64,000 nt of DNA from Microvirga solisilvae (GTDB lineage: Bacteria > Pseudomonadota > Alphaproteobacteria > Rhizobiales > Beijerinckiaceae), in NCBI RefSeq assembly GCF_022808595.1, contig NZ_JAKUCN010000005.1, positions 124,001-188,000 of the forward strand. The letters run 5' to 3'. Position numbers and translations under genes: made by a program. Below, piece by piece: positions 1 through 8,774 of this stretch; within the stretch, counting starts at the first letter, position 1; each line of letters opens with the position of its first letter. The notes below the pieces were generated by a model. The model worked only from the letters and a program-made list of their open reading frames with translations. It was not told the DNA's origin and did no database searches.

Positions 1-134
1 AACAGCAGCGTATCGAGATGACTGCCGTGATTGGCGAAATAAATGCGCTGTTTCTCGACAGGTTCAGAGCCTGTCCAGCGCGAATGCGCGCCGACGAGAA
101 AACGCGTGAGGCCGATGAGAACGAGATCGATCAT
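1..134 (-). CDS. Lysophospholipid acyltransferase (PlsC-like), N-terminal fragment
   Basis: Only the first 44 codons are in the window; the gene runs off the left edge. The translation ends in IYFANHGSHLDTLL, which carries the H-x4-D catalytic motif of glycerol-phosphate acyltransferases (His36, Asp41) preceded by the usual Asn. Members acylate lysophosphatidic acid or related lysolipids at the inner membrane. The ATG overlaps the stop of the upstream CDP-alcohol phosphatidyltransferase (ATGA), so the two are probably translationally coupled, which suggests one lipid-modifying pathway. Substrate cannot be told from this fragment. Confidence 0.75.
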   Translation of the reverse strand, partial: MIDLVLIGLTRFLVGAHSRWTGSEPVEKQRIYFANHGSHLDTLL

Positions 135-793
135 GGCTTATCGGCTCCGATGCGATCCGCAACGGCTTTCAGGCGCGCGACGCAGGTCGCAATTGATCCG
201 ATCAGCATGATCCACGCAGTGATGAGAAGCACATAGCGTTCACCCCAGACGAACGCTTCGATGAGGGCGAGAACGCAAGCACCCGTCAGCAGCGCCATGC
301 GATGCTGCTTCGCCATCGGCCCGCGAAAATCCTGGGCTTGTCCCAGCGCTCCGCCGAACACGCGAATATAGGCCGTCAATGCCGCCGCGAGCGCGCCGGC
401 CCAACCGAGCCATGAAGAACCGGCGGCATAGCCCAAAGCCACGATCAGCAGCGTGTCGGCAATACGATCTGGAACCTCGTTGTAGAGCGCGCCGACCGGC
501 GAGCCGCGTCCGCCTTCCACCGCCACCATGCCGTCGAGCAGATTGCACAGGAGGCGCAGCTGAATGCCGAGAATGGCAACCACGTAAAGCAGCGGATAGG
601 CAGGCGCATAGACGAGAGCAGCGGCGCCAAAAGCAGCGAACGCGATGCTCGCCACCGAGATCTGGTTGGGCGTGACGGAGGTCTTCAGCAGAGCCTGCGT
701 GAGCTTTTGCGCGAAGCCGCTGTTGCGCGCCGCAATCGGCCGCCGCGCATCGGGCTTTGCGCCGCCCGTGAATTCATCCGGTTGCATGGACAT
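131..793 (-). CDS. CDP-alcohol phosphatidyltransferase family protein with variant motif
   Basis: A 220-residue integral membrane protein with several hydrophobic segments and a CDP-alcohol phosphatidyltransferase core near residue 90. The canonical motif is DxxDGxxAR...GxxxDxxxD. Here it reads NLLDGMVAVEGG followed by GALYNEVPDRIAD, so the first Asp is Asn, AR is AV, and the first Asp of the second half is Asn. Family members move a phosphatidyl group from CDP-diacylglycerol to an alcohol. The altered metal-binding residues make the usual reaction uncertain. It is followed by a coupled PlsC-like acyltransferase, so a role in phospholipid synthesis or remodelling is inferred. Confidence 0.75.
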   Translation of the reverse strand: MSMQPDEFTGGAKPDARRPIAARNSGFAQKLTQALLKTSVTPNQISVASIAFAAFGAAALVYAPAYPLLYVVAILGIQLRLLCNLLDGMVAVEGGRGSPVGALYNEVPDRIADTLLIVALGYAAGSSWLGWAGALAAALTAYIRVFGGALGQAQDFRGPMAKQHRMALLTGACVLALIEAFVWGERYVLLITAWIMLIGSIATCVARLKAVADRIGADKP

Positions 794-879
794 CGAGATT
801 CTCGGCGACGTAAGATGCGAAACTGAGTTACGCCTCTTACCACCTTGGCCTTTGAACCGTCAAAAGCAAACCAGGATCA

Positions 880-2007
880 TTATCCTGATGAGTTGCCGGC
901 CTTGGCCCGTTTGGCTGCGGGCTTCACGCTGCCTCCCGGCAGATCGCCGAGCGCATGAACGAGCACCTTCTTCATGGCGCCAGGCAGCGCCTCCTCATGC
1001 AGTTGAAGGCGTGGCGTCCAGCGCATGTCGAACGGTGCTGGCGTGCCCTTGGGCACCTTCGCGAAGAGCACCGTCAGTTCCAGCGGGAAATGGGTGAAGA
1101 CGTGGCGCACAGTGCCGGGCAGGCGCTGCCAGCGCGCCTCGATGGGCGCGTCGAGCACGGCGCGGGAGGGTTCGTAAGCAGGCTGCCATTCGCTCGTCGG
1201 CGGCTCGGCCATGCCGCCGAGGAGGCCCGTCGGCGGACGGGTGCGCAGGAGGATCGTGTCGTCCGCGCGCAGAACCACGAAAGCCGCGCCCTTGCGCAAC
1301 TGCCCGGTCTCTTTCTTCTGCTTCTTCGGAAAGGTCTCCTGCAAACCCGCAGCGCGTGCTTGGCACGGCTTCATCCAGGGGCAGAGCGCACAGGCCGGGC
1401 GCTTGGGCGTGCAGATGGTGGCGCCGAGATCCATCACGGCCTGTGCGAAATCGCCGGGCCGGTCTTCCGGCACGAGCTCTTCCGTCAAAGCGCGGATCAG
1501 CGGCTTCGCCTTGGGCAGCGGCTCCTCGACCATGTAGAGGCGCGACATGACCCGCTCCACATTGCCGTCCACCGCAGCAGCCTTCTGATTGAACGCGATG
1601 GCCGCGACCGCTGCCGCCGTATAGGCGCCGATGCCGGGAAGCTGGAGCAACTCGGCCTCCGTCGAGGGAAACTGGCCGCCATGCTTTTCCACAACCGCCT
1701 TGGCGCAGGCATGGAGATTGCGGGCGCGGGAATAATAGCCGAGCCCAGCCCAGGCCTGCATGACCGAATCCGTCGGAGCGTCGGCCAGCGCCTCGACCGT
1801 CGGGAAGCGCTCGAGGAAATTCAGGTAGAAGGGTTTGACCGCCACCACCGTCGTCTGCTGCAGCATGATCTCGGAAAGCCAGACGCGATAAGGGTTTGCG
1901 ACCTCGCCGGGCTTGGCGCGCCACGGCAACTCGCGCCGGTGACGATCGTACCAGGCAAGCAGGTCCTGCGGGTCGGGCTTGGTTGCGCTCGGGGCGGGCG
2001 TTAACAT
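880..2007 (-). CDS. mutY: A/G-specific adenine DNA glycosylase MutY
   Basis: MutY removes adenine mispaired with 8-oxoguanine in base excision repair. The 375-residue protein shows the MutY pattern: catalytic Glu in LSEIMLQQT, helix-hairpin-helix LPGIGAYTAAAV, catalytic Asp in VDGNVERV, and a four-cysteine iron-sulfur loop in ICTPKRPACALCPWMKPC. The C-terminal third (from about residue 230) resembles the Nudix-like domain that reads 8-oxoG. Length is normal for the family. It is divergent from the dciA-like gene across 57 bp, an arrangement common in Hyphomicrobiales. Confidence 0.96.
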   Translation of the reverse strand: MLTPAPSATKPDPQDLLAWYDRHRRELPWRAKPGEVANPYRVWLSEIMLQQTTVVAVKPFYLNFLERFPTVEALADAPTDSVMQAWAGLGYYSRARNLHACAKAVVEKHGGQFPSTEAELLQLPGIGAYTAAAVAAIAFNQKAAAVDGNVERVMSRLYMVEEPLPKAKPLIRALTEELVPEDRPGDFAQAVMDLGATICTPKRPACALCPWMKPCQARAAGLQETFPKKQKKETGQLRKGAAFVVLRADDTILLRTRPPTGLLGGMAEPPTSEWQPAYEPSRAVLDAPIEARWQRLPGTVRHVFTHFPLELTVLFAKVPKGTPAPFDMRWTPRLQLHEEALPGAMKKVLVHALGDLPGGSVKPAAKRAKAGNSSG

Positions 2008-2064
2008 GAGATTTGGAATAGCGATCTACATGACATATTCCAACGCGGCTTTTGGACATTCAAC

Positions 2065-2574
2065 ATGAGACAGCCGAGGCCATTGGCCCGCCCGCTTGCC
2101 GAGTTTCTCGACGCCTGTCTCTCCCCGAGCCTGGCGGCGCAGGGCTTTGCGACCTCGGACATCATCATGGCCTGGCCCGATATCGTGGGCGAGCGGCTCG
2201 CCGCCTTCACCCAGCCGATCAAGATCGAGTGGAAGCGCAAGGCCCCCCATGCCGATCCGGAAGCCAGGGCGGAGCCCTCTACTCTCGTCGTGCGGGTGGA
2301 AAGCGCCTTCGCCCTCGAACTCCAGCACATGGCCCCCACCGTGATCGACCGGGTGAACACCTATTACGGCTGGCGCTGCATCGGGAAACTCGTGCTGAAA
2401 CAAGGCCCCGTGCGGCGGGTTGAGAAGAGGAAGCCCTCTCCTCCCGCCCTCTCCCCGGCGGATCGGGAGAAGGTCGATTCCGCCATCGAGGGCGTCGAGG
2501 AAGACAATCTCAAGGCGGCCCTCGACCGGCTGGGGCAGGCGATTGTCAGTTCCGGTTCACGCACGAAAGCGTGA
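2065..2574 (+). CDS. dciA: DUF721/DciA-like protein
   Basis: A 169-residue protein whose first 120 residues match the DUF721 pattern: an amphipathic start, IIMAWPDIVGERLAAFTQP, then a stretch ending LVVRVESAFALELQHMAPTVIDRVN. DUF721 proteins include DciA, the ancestral loader/partner of the replicative helicase DnaB. The C-terminal tail is charged and probably flexible. It starts 57 bp from divergent mutY and precedes the DsbA-like gene on the same strand, 73 bp downstream. The helicase-loader role is inferred from the family and not shown for this branch. Confidence 0.8.
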   Translation: MRQPRPLARPLAEFLDACLSPSLAAQGFATSDIIMAWPDIVGERLAAFTQPIKIEWKRKAPHADPEARAEPSTLVVRVESAFALELQHMAPTVIDRVNTYYGWRCIGKLVLKQGPVRRVEKRKPSPPALSPADREKVDSAIEGVEEDNLKAALDRLGQAIVSSGSRTKA

Positions 2575-2647
2575 GATAACGGGCGCTTGCCTCCACGGCC
2601 AAGGCATTCTACCGCAGGACGAAACCTCTTCAGGAGACCTCTTCATC

Positions 2648-3286
2648 ATGATCACCCGGCGTCAGACGCTTCAGCTTCTCGGGACCGCAGCCGTTACGGC
2701 CTATCTCGCCTCGAGCCTTCCGGCGCTCGCCCAGAACGTGGCCCCTCAGGACCTCGCAGCGGCAGGCCCCCTCGGCGATGTGGCCCTCGGCCCGGAGAAC
2801 GCCAAGGTGACGATCATCGAGTACGCCTCGCTGACCTGCTCTCACTGCGCCAACTTCCACGCGAATACCTGGCCGGAGCTGAAGAAGCGCTACATCGACA
2901 CGGGCAAGATCCGCTTCATCCTGCGCGAATTCCCCCTCGATCCCCTGGCGACGGCCGGCTTCATGCTCGCCCGCTGCGACGGAAACGACAAATATTACCC
3001 CATCACGGATTTGCTGTTCGAACAGCAGAAGAATTGGGCCTTTGTGGAAAAGCCCCTGGATGCGCTCCGTCAGTTCATGAGACAGGCTGGTTTTTCACAG
3101 GAAAAATTTGATGCTTGCCTCAAGGACCAGAAACTTTATGACGCAGTCAACGCGGTGAAGAACCGGGGTATGGAGCAATTCAACGTAGACTCCACGCCGA
3201 CTTTCTTCATCAATGGTCAGCGTCATCCGGGAAGCCTGTCGATCGATGAGATTGAAAAGGTCATCAAGCCTCTGCTGGGCGAATAA
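2648..3286 (+). CDS. DsbA-like periplasmic thiol:disulfide oxidoreductase
   Basis: A 212-residue exported thioredoxin-fold protein. The N-terminus has a twin-arginine-like signal (TRRQTLQLLG, then a hydrophobic run and a likely cut after LALA or ALAQ). The active site is CSHC in SLTCSHCANFH, and the cis-Pro region is STPTFFINGQ. It resembles the DsbA/BdbD (DSBA-like thioredoxin) family that oxidises or isomerises cysteines of exported proteins. The start at 2648 is chosen because AGGAG lies 11 nt upstream and the signal peptide begins there; the frame stays open further upstream without an SD. It lies 159 bp upstream of smc. Confidence 0.9.
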   Translation: MITRRQTLQLLGTAAVTAYLASSLPALAQNVAPQDLAAAGPLGDVALGPENAKVTIIEYASLTCSHCANFHANTWPELKKRYIDTGKIRFILREFPLDPLATAGFMLARCDGNDKYYPITDLLFEQQKNWAFVEKPLDALRQFMRQAGFSQEKFDACLKDQKLYDAVNAVKNRGMEQFNVDSTPTFFINGQRHPGSLSIDEIEKVIKPLLGE

Positions 3287-3306
3287 GCCCCTATCCCCTG
3301 CCGTCT

Positions 3307-3418
3307 GGGCATCGGACCCAAAAGTGGACACCACTTTTGGGATCAATCCGATGCCCTCTCTCTTGATGCGCGCATCGTTCGAGGCGGAAAACCGGATCCA
3401 CTTTTCCGCACGATGCGC
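3307..3418. repeat. Composite palindromic intergenic repeat, copy A
   Basis: Two adjacent palindromes fill the dsbA-smc gap. The first (3307-3356) begins GGGCATCGG, ends CCGATGCCC and contains CCCAAAAGTGG and its complement. The second (3370-3418) begins GCGCATCG, ends CGATGCGC and contains GCGGAAAA and TTTTCCGC. A second copy in inverted order lies just downstream of smc. Elements of this kind are common between genes in Hyphomicrobiales. They could act as weak terminators or as RNA folds. Confidence 0.85.
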
Positions 3419-3445
3419 TAGCAGGCGGGACGGGAAGGCGCGCCC

Positions 3446-6400
3446 ATGAAGCTGACGCGCCTTCGCATCGCAGGGTTCAAAACCTTCGTCGAGCCGACCG
3501 ACTTCCTGATCGAGCCGGGCCTTACCGGCGTGGTCGGGCCGAACGGCTGCGGCAAGTCCAATCTCATGGAAGCCCTGCGCTGGGTGATGGGTGAAAACTC
3601 TCACAAGAATATGCGCGCCACGGGGATGGACGACGTCATCTTCTCCGGCTCCGGCAACCGCCCGGCCCGTAATTGGGCCGAGGTGATGCTCACCATCGAC
3701 AATATCGAGCGCACGGCGCCCGCCGCCTTCAACGACTCGGATGTGCTTGAAATTTCGCGCAAAATCGAGCGCGAGGAAGGCTCCACCTACCGGGTGAACG
3801 GCAAGGAAGTGCGCGCTCGCGACGTGCAGATCCTGTTCGCGGACGCCGCCACCGGCTCGCGCTCGCCCGCCCTCGTCCGCCAGGGCCAGATCAGCGAAAT
3901 CATCGCGGCCAAGCCCCAGGCCCGCCGCCGCATCCTCGAAGACGCCGCCGGCATCGCTGGTCTCCATGCCCGCCGCCACGAGGCGGAACTGCGCCTGAAG
4001 GCCGCCGAGGACAACCTGGTCCGCGCCGAGGACGTGATCCGCCAGTTGGAAAGCCAGGTCGAGAGCCTGAAACGCCAGGGCCGCCAAGCCTCGCGCTACA
4101 AGAATTTGTCCTCCGAGATCCGCCGCCTCGAAGCCCTGATGTACGCCATCGCCTATGCCGATGCGCGCGATCAGGCCGCTGCCGCCGAGCGCCAGGTGGC
4201 CGAAGACCTCAAGGCGGTTGCCGACCTCACCGAGGCGCAGACCCAGACCGCCACTGCCCAGGCCGTGGCCGCCCATCACATTCCCGCCCTGCGTCAGGCC
4301 GAAGCCGAGGCCGCCGCTGCCCTGCAGCGCCTCACCCACGCCCGCAACGAGCTGGAATCCGAGGAGCGCCGCTCCAAGGACCGCGTGGTGGAGCTGGAGC
4401 GCCATATCGGCGACCTGAACCGCGACATCGCCCGCGAGGCCGCCCAGCGCACTGATGCGGAAGCCACCATCGAGCGTCTCCAGGTCGAGGCTGCCGAGAT
4501 CGCCCAAACCACGGACGGGGCCGACGACGTTCGCGCGGAGAACGAGGAGCGCCTCCAGACTGCCGAAGCGGCTCTGGCCGAGGCGGAAGCAGCGTTGAGC
4601 GCCCTTCAGGCCCAGACCTCCGACCTCAATGCCCGCCGCGCCGCTCTCGAACGCTCCGTGCGCGAGGAGATGGAGCGCGCCGCCCGCTTCCGCTCCGAGA
4701 AGGAGCGTCTGGAGCGCGAGATCGAGGCGCTTTCGGCCTCCTCGACCCATGACGGCCCGCCCATCGACGATCTGCGTGAGGAAACCGCGCTCGCCGAGGA
4801 AACCGCCCAGTCTTCAGAAGAGGCCGTGATCGAGGCCCGCGAGGCTCTGGCGGCTGCCCGCGAGATGGAAAACCGCCTGCGTCAGCCCCTCAACGAGGCC
4901 GAGCGCAAGGCGCAGCGCCTTGAGACAGAGGTTCTGACGCTCGCCAAGCTCGTTACCTCCGCCACCGGCGACCTCTGGCCCCCAGCGCTCGATCAGATCA
5001 CGGTCGAGAAGGGCTATGAAGCGGCTCTCGGCGCAGCCCTCGGCGACGATCTCGAAGCCTCGACCAATCCGTCCGCCCCCCATCACTGGGAAATGACCGG
5101 CGCCGGCGAGAGCGACCCCCGCCTTCCCGAAGGCGTGCGTTCGCTGGCCGATCTGGCGCGCGCTCCCGTGGAGTTGCAGCGCCGCCTGCGCCAGATCGGT
5201 GTAGTGAGCCGGGCTGATGGCCTGCGTCTGCGCAGTCTCCTGAAGCCCGGTCAGCGCCTCGTCTCGCAGGAAGGCGATTTGTGGCGCTGGGATGGTTTCA
5301 CCACTGCAGCCGAAGCCCCTTCCCCGGCGGCCCGCCGTCTGGCCGAAAAGAATCGCCTCGGCGATCTGGAACGCGAAGCCGCGGAAGCCCGCGAAGAGGC
5401 CGAGCAGCTGCGTCATGAGGCTGAAGGCGCACTTGAGGCCGTCCGTCAGGCCGCCTCTCGCGAAATGCAGGCCATCGAGGCCGCCCGTCAGGCCCGTCAG
5501 GCTCTCGACGCCGCCCGGACCCGCCTCTCGGTTGCCGAGCGCAAGGAAGCCGAACTCGGCCAGCGCCGTTCGGCCCTGCAGGAAGGCCTGACCCGCTTCT
5601 CCGAGAGCGAGACCGAAGCGCTCGAGCGCGTGCAGGATGCGGAAGGCGCCCTGCAGGATCTCGCGCCCGCACCGGATCTTGAAAGCCGCCTTCTCGAAGA
5701 GCGCACCCGCGTCGCCGAACGCCGGGCTGCCGCCTCAGAGGCCCGCGCCGCCGTGCAATCCCTGATGCACGAAGCGGAACTCCGCCGCCGCCGGCAGGAT
5801 TCGATCGCCTCCGACATTCGCCTCTGGACCGAGCGCGCCGCCCGCGCCACCAAGGCCCAAGAGGATTTGGGCGAGCGCCTCGAGCGCGCCCAGGACGAGC
5901 ACCAGCGCCTGCTGGAGGCTCCCGACACCTATCTCCAGCGCCGCCGCGCCCTCATCAACGAGGTCGAGGAAGCGGAAGCCCGCCGCAAGGAAGCCGCCGA
6001 CCGGCTTGCCGATGCGGAGACCGGCCTTGCCGAGACGGATCGCAGCGCCCGTGCGGCTCTCGAAGCCCTGGCCGCCGCCCGCGAGGCCCGCGCAGGCTCC
6101 CAGGCCCGTCACGAGGCAGCCGTCCAGCGCCTTGCCGAGATCACCCGCAACATCGCGGAGAACCTCGAAACGACGCCGGCCGGCCTCATCGAGATGGCGG
6201 GCTTGCGGGAAGTGACCGAGCTTCCTCCGCACTCTGAAATTGAATCGAAGCTGCATTCCCTCAAGGCGGACCGCGAGCGCCTCGGCGCCGTGAACCTGCG
6301 CGCCGATGAGGAACTGACCGAGCTCGAGGCCAAGTACACGAGCATCGCCACCGAGCGAGACGATTTGGTCGAGGCCATCAAGCGCCTGCGTCAGGCCATC

Positions 6401-6907
6401 GGCAGCCTCAACCGCGAGGGCCGCGAACGCCTGCTCGCTGCCTTCGACGTGGTCAACGCCCACTTCAAGAACCTCTTCACCACCCTCTTCGGCGGCGGCA
6501 CGGCGGAACTGACCTTGGTCGATTCGGACGATCCGCTGGAAGCAGGACTCGAAATCCTCGCCCGCCCGCCGGGCAAGAAGCCCCAGAGCATGACCCTGCT
6601 CTCCGGCGGTGAGCAGGCGCTCACCGCGACCGCGCTCATCTTCGCGGTGTTCCTCACGAATCCCTCGCCGATCTGCGTGCTGGATGAGGTGGACGCGCCG
6701 CTCGACGACGCGAACGTGGAACGCTACTGCTCCCTCCTGGAAGAGATGTCCAAGCAGACGGAAACCCGTTTCGTGGTCATTACCCACAACCCGATCACTA
6801 TGGCTCGCATGGACCGTCTTTTCGGTGTCACCATGGCGGAACGCGGCGTCTCGCAGCTGGTCTCGGTCGACCTTCAGAGTGCCGAGCGCATTCTTGAAGT
6901 GGCCTAG
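3446..6907 (+). CDS. smc: Chromosome segregation ATPase SMC
   Basis: A 1153-residue SMC protein, a normal length. Walker A GPNGCGKS is at residues 31-38. Two long coiled-coil arms rich in Glu, Arg and Ala flank a hinge at about 510-640. The C-terminal head has the signature LLSGGEQALTATAL (about 1050) and Walker B CVLDEVDAPLDD (about 1078). SMC dimers with ScpA/ScpB load onto DNA and organise and segregate the chromosome. scpA and scpB are not in the window. The gene lies between inverted copies of a composite palindrome, so it is probably transcribed mainly from the dsbA side. Confidence 0.97.
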   Translation: MKLTRLRIAGFKTFVEPTDFLIEPGLTGVVGPNGCGKSNLMEALRWVMGENSHKNMRATGMDDVIFSGSGNRPARNWAEVMLTIDNIERTAPAAFNDSDVLEISRKIEREEGSTYRVNGKEVRARDVQILFADAATGSRSPALVRQGQISEIIAAKPQARRRILEDAAGIAGLHARRHEAELRLKAAEDNLVRAEDVIRQLESQVESLKRQGRQASRYKNLSSEIRRLEALMYAIAYADARDQAAAAERQVAEDLKAVADLTEAQTQTATAQAVAAHHIPALRQAEAEAAAALQRLTHARNELESEERRSKDRVVELERHIGDLNRDIAREAAQRTDAEATIERLQVEAAEIAQTTDGADDVRAENEERLQTAEAALAEAEAALSALQAQTSDLNARRAALERSVREEMERAARFRSEKERLEREIEALSASSTHDGPPIDDLREETALAEETAQSSEEAVIEAREALAAAREMENRLRQPLNEAERKAQRLETEVLTLAKLVTSATGDLWPPALDQITVEKGYEAALGAALGDDLEASTNPSAPHHWEMTGAGESDPRLPEGVRSLADLARAPVELQRRLRQIGVVSRADGLRLRSLLKPGQRLVSQEGDLWRWDGFTTAAEAPSPAARRLAEKNRLGDLEREAAEAREEAEQLRHEAEGALEAVRQAASREMQAIEAARQARQALDAARTRLSVAERKEAELGQRRSALQEGLTRFSESETEALERVQDAEGALQDLAPAPDLESRLLEERTRVAERRAAASEARAAVQSLMHEAELRRRRQDSIASDIRLWTERAARATKAQEDLGERLERAQDEHQRLLEAPDTYLQRRRALINEVEEAEARRKEAADRLADAETGLAETDRSARAALEALAAAREARAGSQARHEAAVQRLAEITRNIAENLETTPAGLIEMAGLREVTELPPHSEIESKLHSLKADRERLGAVNLRADEELTELEAKYTSIATERDDLVEAIKRLRQAIGSLNREGRERLLAAFDVVNAHFKNLFTTLFGGGTAELTLVDSDDPLEAGLEILARPPGKKPQSMTLLSGGEQALTATALIFAVFLTNPSPICVLDEVDAPLDDANVERYCSLLEEMSKQTETRFVVITHNPITMARMDRLFGVTMAERGVSQLVSVDLQSAERILEVA

Positions 6908-7019
6908 AGCATCGTGCGGAAAAGTGGTTCCGGTTTTCCGCCCGAACGATGCTCTCGTTTAGGAATGTAAGCATCGGGTTGATCCCAAAAGTGCAAATTC
7001 ACTTTTGGGCCCGATGCTG
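6908..7019. repeat. Composite palindromic intergenic repeat, copy B (inverted)
   Basis: This is the inverted counterpart of the repeat before smc. A GCATCGTGCGGAAAAGTGG palindrome comes first (6908-6954), then one with CCCAAAAGTG and CACTTTTGGG bounded by GCATCGGG and CCCGATGC (6971-7019). It starts one base after the smc stop, so it may fold in the 3' end of the smc message. The rest of the 322-bp gap to atpI holds a promoter at 7139-7167 and nothing else I can recognise. Confidence 0.85.
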
Positions 7020-7138
7020 TAAGGCTTTCAGGCCTCGCCACGCTTCAGCCTCAAAAACGTGTGTGCTTTCTGCCCAAGCATGCTCGAAAACACTCTTATC
7101 GCAATAATATCAGCAACTTAGATGTTTTCAGACGGTCC

Positions 7139-7167
7139 TTGACAGGGGGGACCCCCGCTCATATGTT
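7139..7167 (+). promoter_or_regulatory. Probable sigma-70-type promoter of the F0 ATP synthase operon
   Basis: A perfect -35 TTGACA (7139-7144) is followed by a 17-bp spacer and TATGTT (7162-7167). It lies about 63 bp upstream of the atpI start, whose SD is AGGAG. The spacer holds GGGGGGACCCCC, a short inverted repeat that could be a protein site or affect promoter shape. This is the only good promoter-like match seen between smc and atpI. Confidence 0.6.
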
Positions 7168-7229
7168 GCGCCCGGCTTTCGGGGCCAGGCTTCCAAGCAT
7201 TTTCCCGCAACGCTTTTTAGGAGATCGCA

Positions 7230-7601
7230 ATGGCGGACCCTACCGGGCGAAACGGCGAGAATGAGCGGAAGCCGGATGGTTCCGACGATGCCAACCTATC
7301 CGCGAGGTTGAAATCTCTCGATGCACGGATCTCTCAAGCATCCGTGCAGCAAGCAGAGGCTGAACCTCGCGAACGCCCAAAGCAGGACAACACCGCGATC
7401 GGTCAGGCCTTCAGGTATTCGGCCGAATTCGTTTCAGGGGTTCTTGCAGGCGGCATTCTGGGTTGGCTCGTCGACAAACTGTTCGGCATTTCGCCTTGGG
7501 GTCTCATTATTTGTCTCATCCTCGGCTTCTGCGCCGGCATGCTCAACCTTCTTCGAGCATCAGGCACGATCAAGCCGGCCCGGTATGACGACAAGAAGTG
7601 A
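7230..7601 (+). CDS. atpI: ATP synthase protein I (AtpI)
   Basis: A 123-residue small membrane protein, first in the F0 operon. The first 50 residues are hydrophilic; two membrane helices follow (around VSGVLAGGILGWLVDKLFG and WGLIICLILGFCAGML). The region matches the AtpI/Gene1 family, a non-structural helper for c-ring assembly and Mg handling. An AGGAG sequence about 7 nt upstream supports the ATG at 7230. atpB follows after 60 bp. Confidence 0.9.
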   Translation: MADPTGRNGENERKPDGSDDANLSARLKSLDARISQASVQQAEAEPRERPKQDNTAIGQAFRYSAEFVSGVLAGGILGWLVDKLFGISPWGLIICLILGFCAGMLNLLRASGTIKPARYDDKK

Positions 7602-7661
7602 GAAGCCTCGGTTTCGACGACGTTTATACAGCAGCGCAACAACAGGATTTGAGAGCGGATC

Positions 7662-8390
7662 ATGGCTAGCCCGATCGAGCAATTCCAGGTCAAGCCCATC
7701 ATTCCCGCCATCAATTTCACCAATTCATCGCTGTTCATGGTCGGCGCTGCGGCCGTCATCGTCGGCGGTCTGCTCTACGCCACCCGCAAGAAGGCGCTGA
7801 TCCCCGGTCGCGCGCAGTCGGTTGCCGAAATCCTGCACGATTTCGTGGCGAACACGCTGACCGACACGACGGGCCGCGAAGGCATGAAGTTCTTCCCCTT
7901 CGTGTTCTCGCTCTTCATGTTCGTGCTGACGGCGAACCTGCTCGGCATGATCCCCGGCTTCTTCACCACTACCAGTCAGATCGTCGTGACCTTCGCGCTC
8001 GCGTTCCTGGTGATCGGTACCGTCATCGTTTACGGCTTCGTGGCTCACGGCCTGCACTTCCTGCATCTCTTCACGCCGTCGGGCGTGCCGGGTTGGCTGC
8101 TGCCCTTCATCACCGTGATCGAGATCATCTCCTTCCTCTCGCGTCCGATCTCGCTGTCGCTTCGTCTTTTCGCGAACATGCTCGCCGGCCACATCGCCCT
8201 GAAGGTCTTCGGCGGCTTCGTGGTGTCGCTCGGCACCGCAGGCATCGGCATCGCGCTTCTTTCCCCTCTTCCGCTTCTCATGGCGGTTGGTCTTACGGCG
8301 CTCGAGTTCCTCGTCGCCGCGCTGCAGGCCTACGTCTTCACGGTGTTGACCTGCATCTACCTCAACGACGCCTTGCACCCGGGACACTAA
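7662..8390 (+). CDS. atpB: F0F1 ATP synthase subunit a
   Basis: The 242-residue polytopic subunit a forms the proton half-channels against the c-ring. The conserved arginine region is visible in [14 protein letters not shown], and the C-terminus has the usual [20 protein letters not shown]. It has five to six membrane segments. It sits between atpI and atpE, as in other alphaproteobacteria, where F0 and F1 genes are in separate operons; F1 genes are not in this window. Confidence 0.97.
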   Translation: MASPIEQFQVKPIIPAINFTNSSLFMVGAAAVIVGGLLYATRKKALIPGRAQSVAEILHDFVANTLTDTTGREGMKFFPFVFSLFMFVLTANLLGMIPGFFTTTSQIVVTFALAFLVIGTVIVYGFVAHGLHFLHLFTPSGVPGWLLPFITVIEIISFLSRPISLSLRLFANMLAGHIALKVFGGFVVSLGTAGIGIALLSPLPLLMAVGLTALEFLVAALQAYVFTVLTCIYLNDALHPGH

Positions 8391-8444
8391 GGCTCGGCGT
8401 CGTCCTCTTCCCTCTCTCCCGATCATCACCCCTAGGAGATCACG

Positions 8445-8669
8445 ATGGATCCTATCGCTTTCAAGTTCCTCGGCGCAGGCCTGGCCTGCTTCGGCATGGG
8501 CCTCGCCGCTCTCGGCGTCGGCAACATCTTCGGCAACTTCCTCTCGGGCGCTCTGCGTAACCCGTCGGCTGCCGACAGCCAGTTCGCTCGCGCGTTCATC
8601 GGTGCGGCGCTCGCGGAAGGCCTCGGCATCTTCTGCCTCGTCGTCGCCCTTCTCCTGCTGTTCACCTAA
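8445..8669 (+). CDS. atpE: F0F1 ATP synthase subunit c
   Basis: A 74-residue hairpin of two membrane helices that oligomerises into the rotor ring. The first helix has the small-residue GxGxG-like pattern ([10 protein letters not shown]). The loop contains RNPSA, and the second helix has the proton-carrying Glu in ALAEGLGIF (Glu58). Glu rather than Asp is usual for alphaproteobacteria. An AGGAG sequence precedes the ATG. Nothing in the residues suggests Na+ specificity. Confidence 0.97.
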   Translation: MDPIAFKFLGAGLACFGMGLAALGVGNIFGNFLSGALRNPSAADSQFARAFIGAALAEGLGIFCLVVALLLLFT

Positions 8670-8774
8670 TTCACTTCTTTCGGTGATCGGGAGAGCAAGG
8701 TGCGCTTCGCGCCTTGCTTGAGACAGTGACGGCGGAAGACCCCGCCGTCATTTCCACATTCCAGGACCATTTCC

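Noticed and set aside
3095-4750. A long minus-strand frame opposite the first part of smc.
   Set aside because: Low-complexity Gly/Leu/Ala translation; antisense shadow of the coiled coil.
7061-7264. A 67-codon frame just before atpI.
   Set aside because: It overlaps the promoter and the atpI start, has no SD and no family resemblance.
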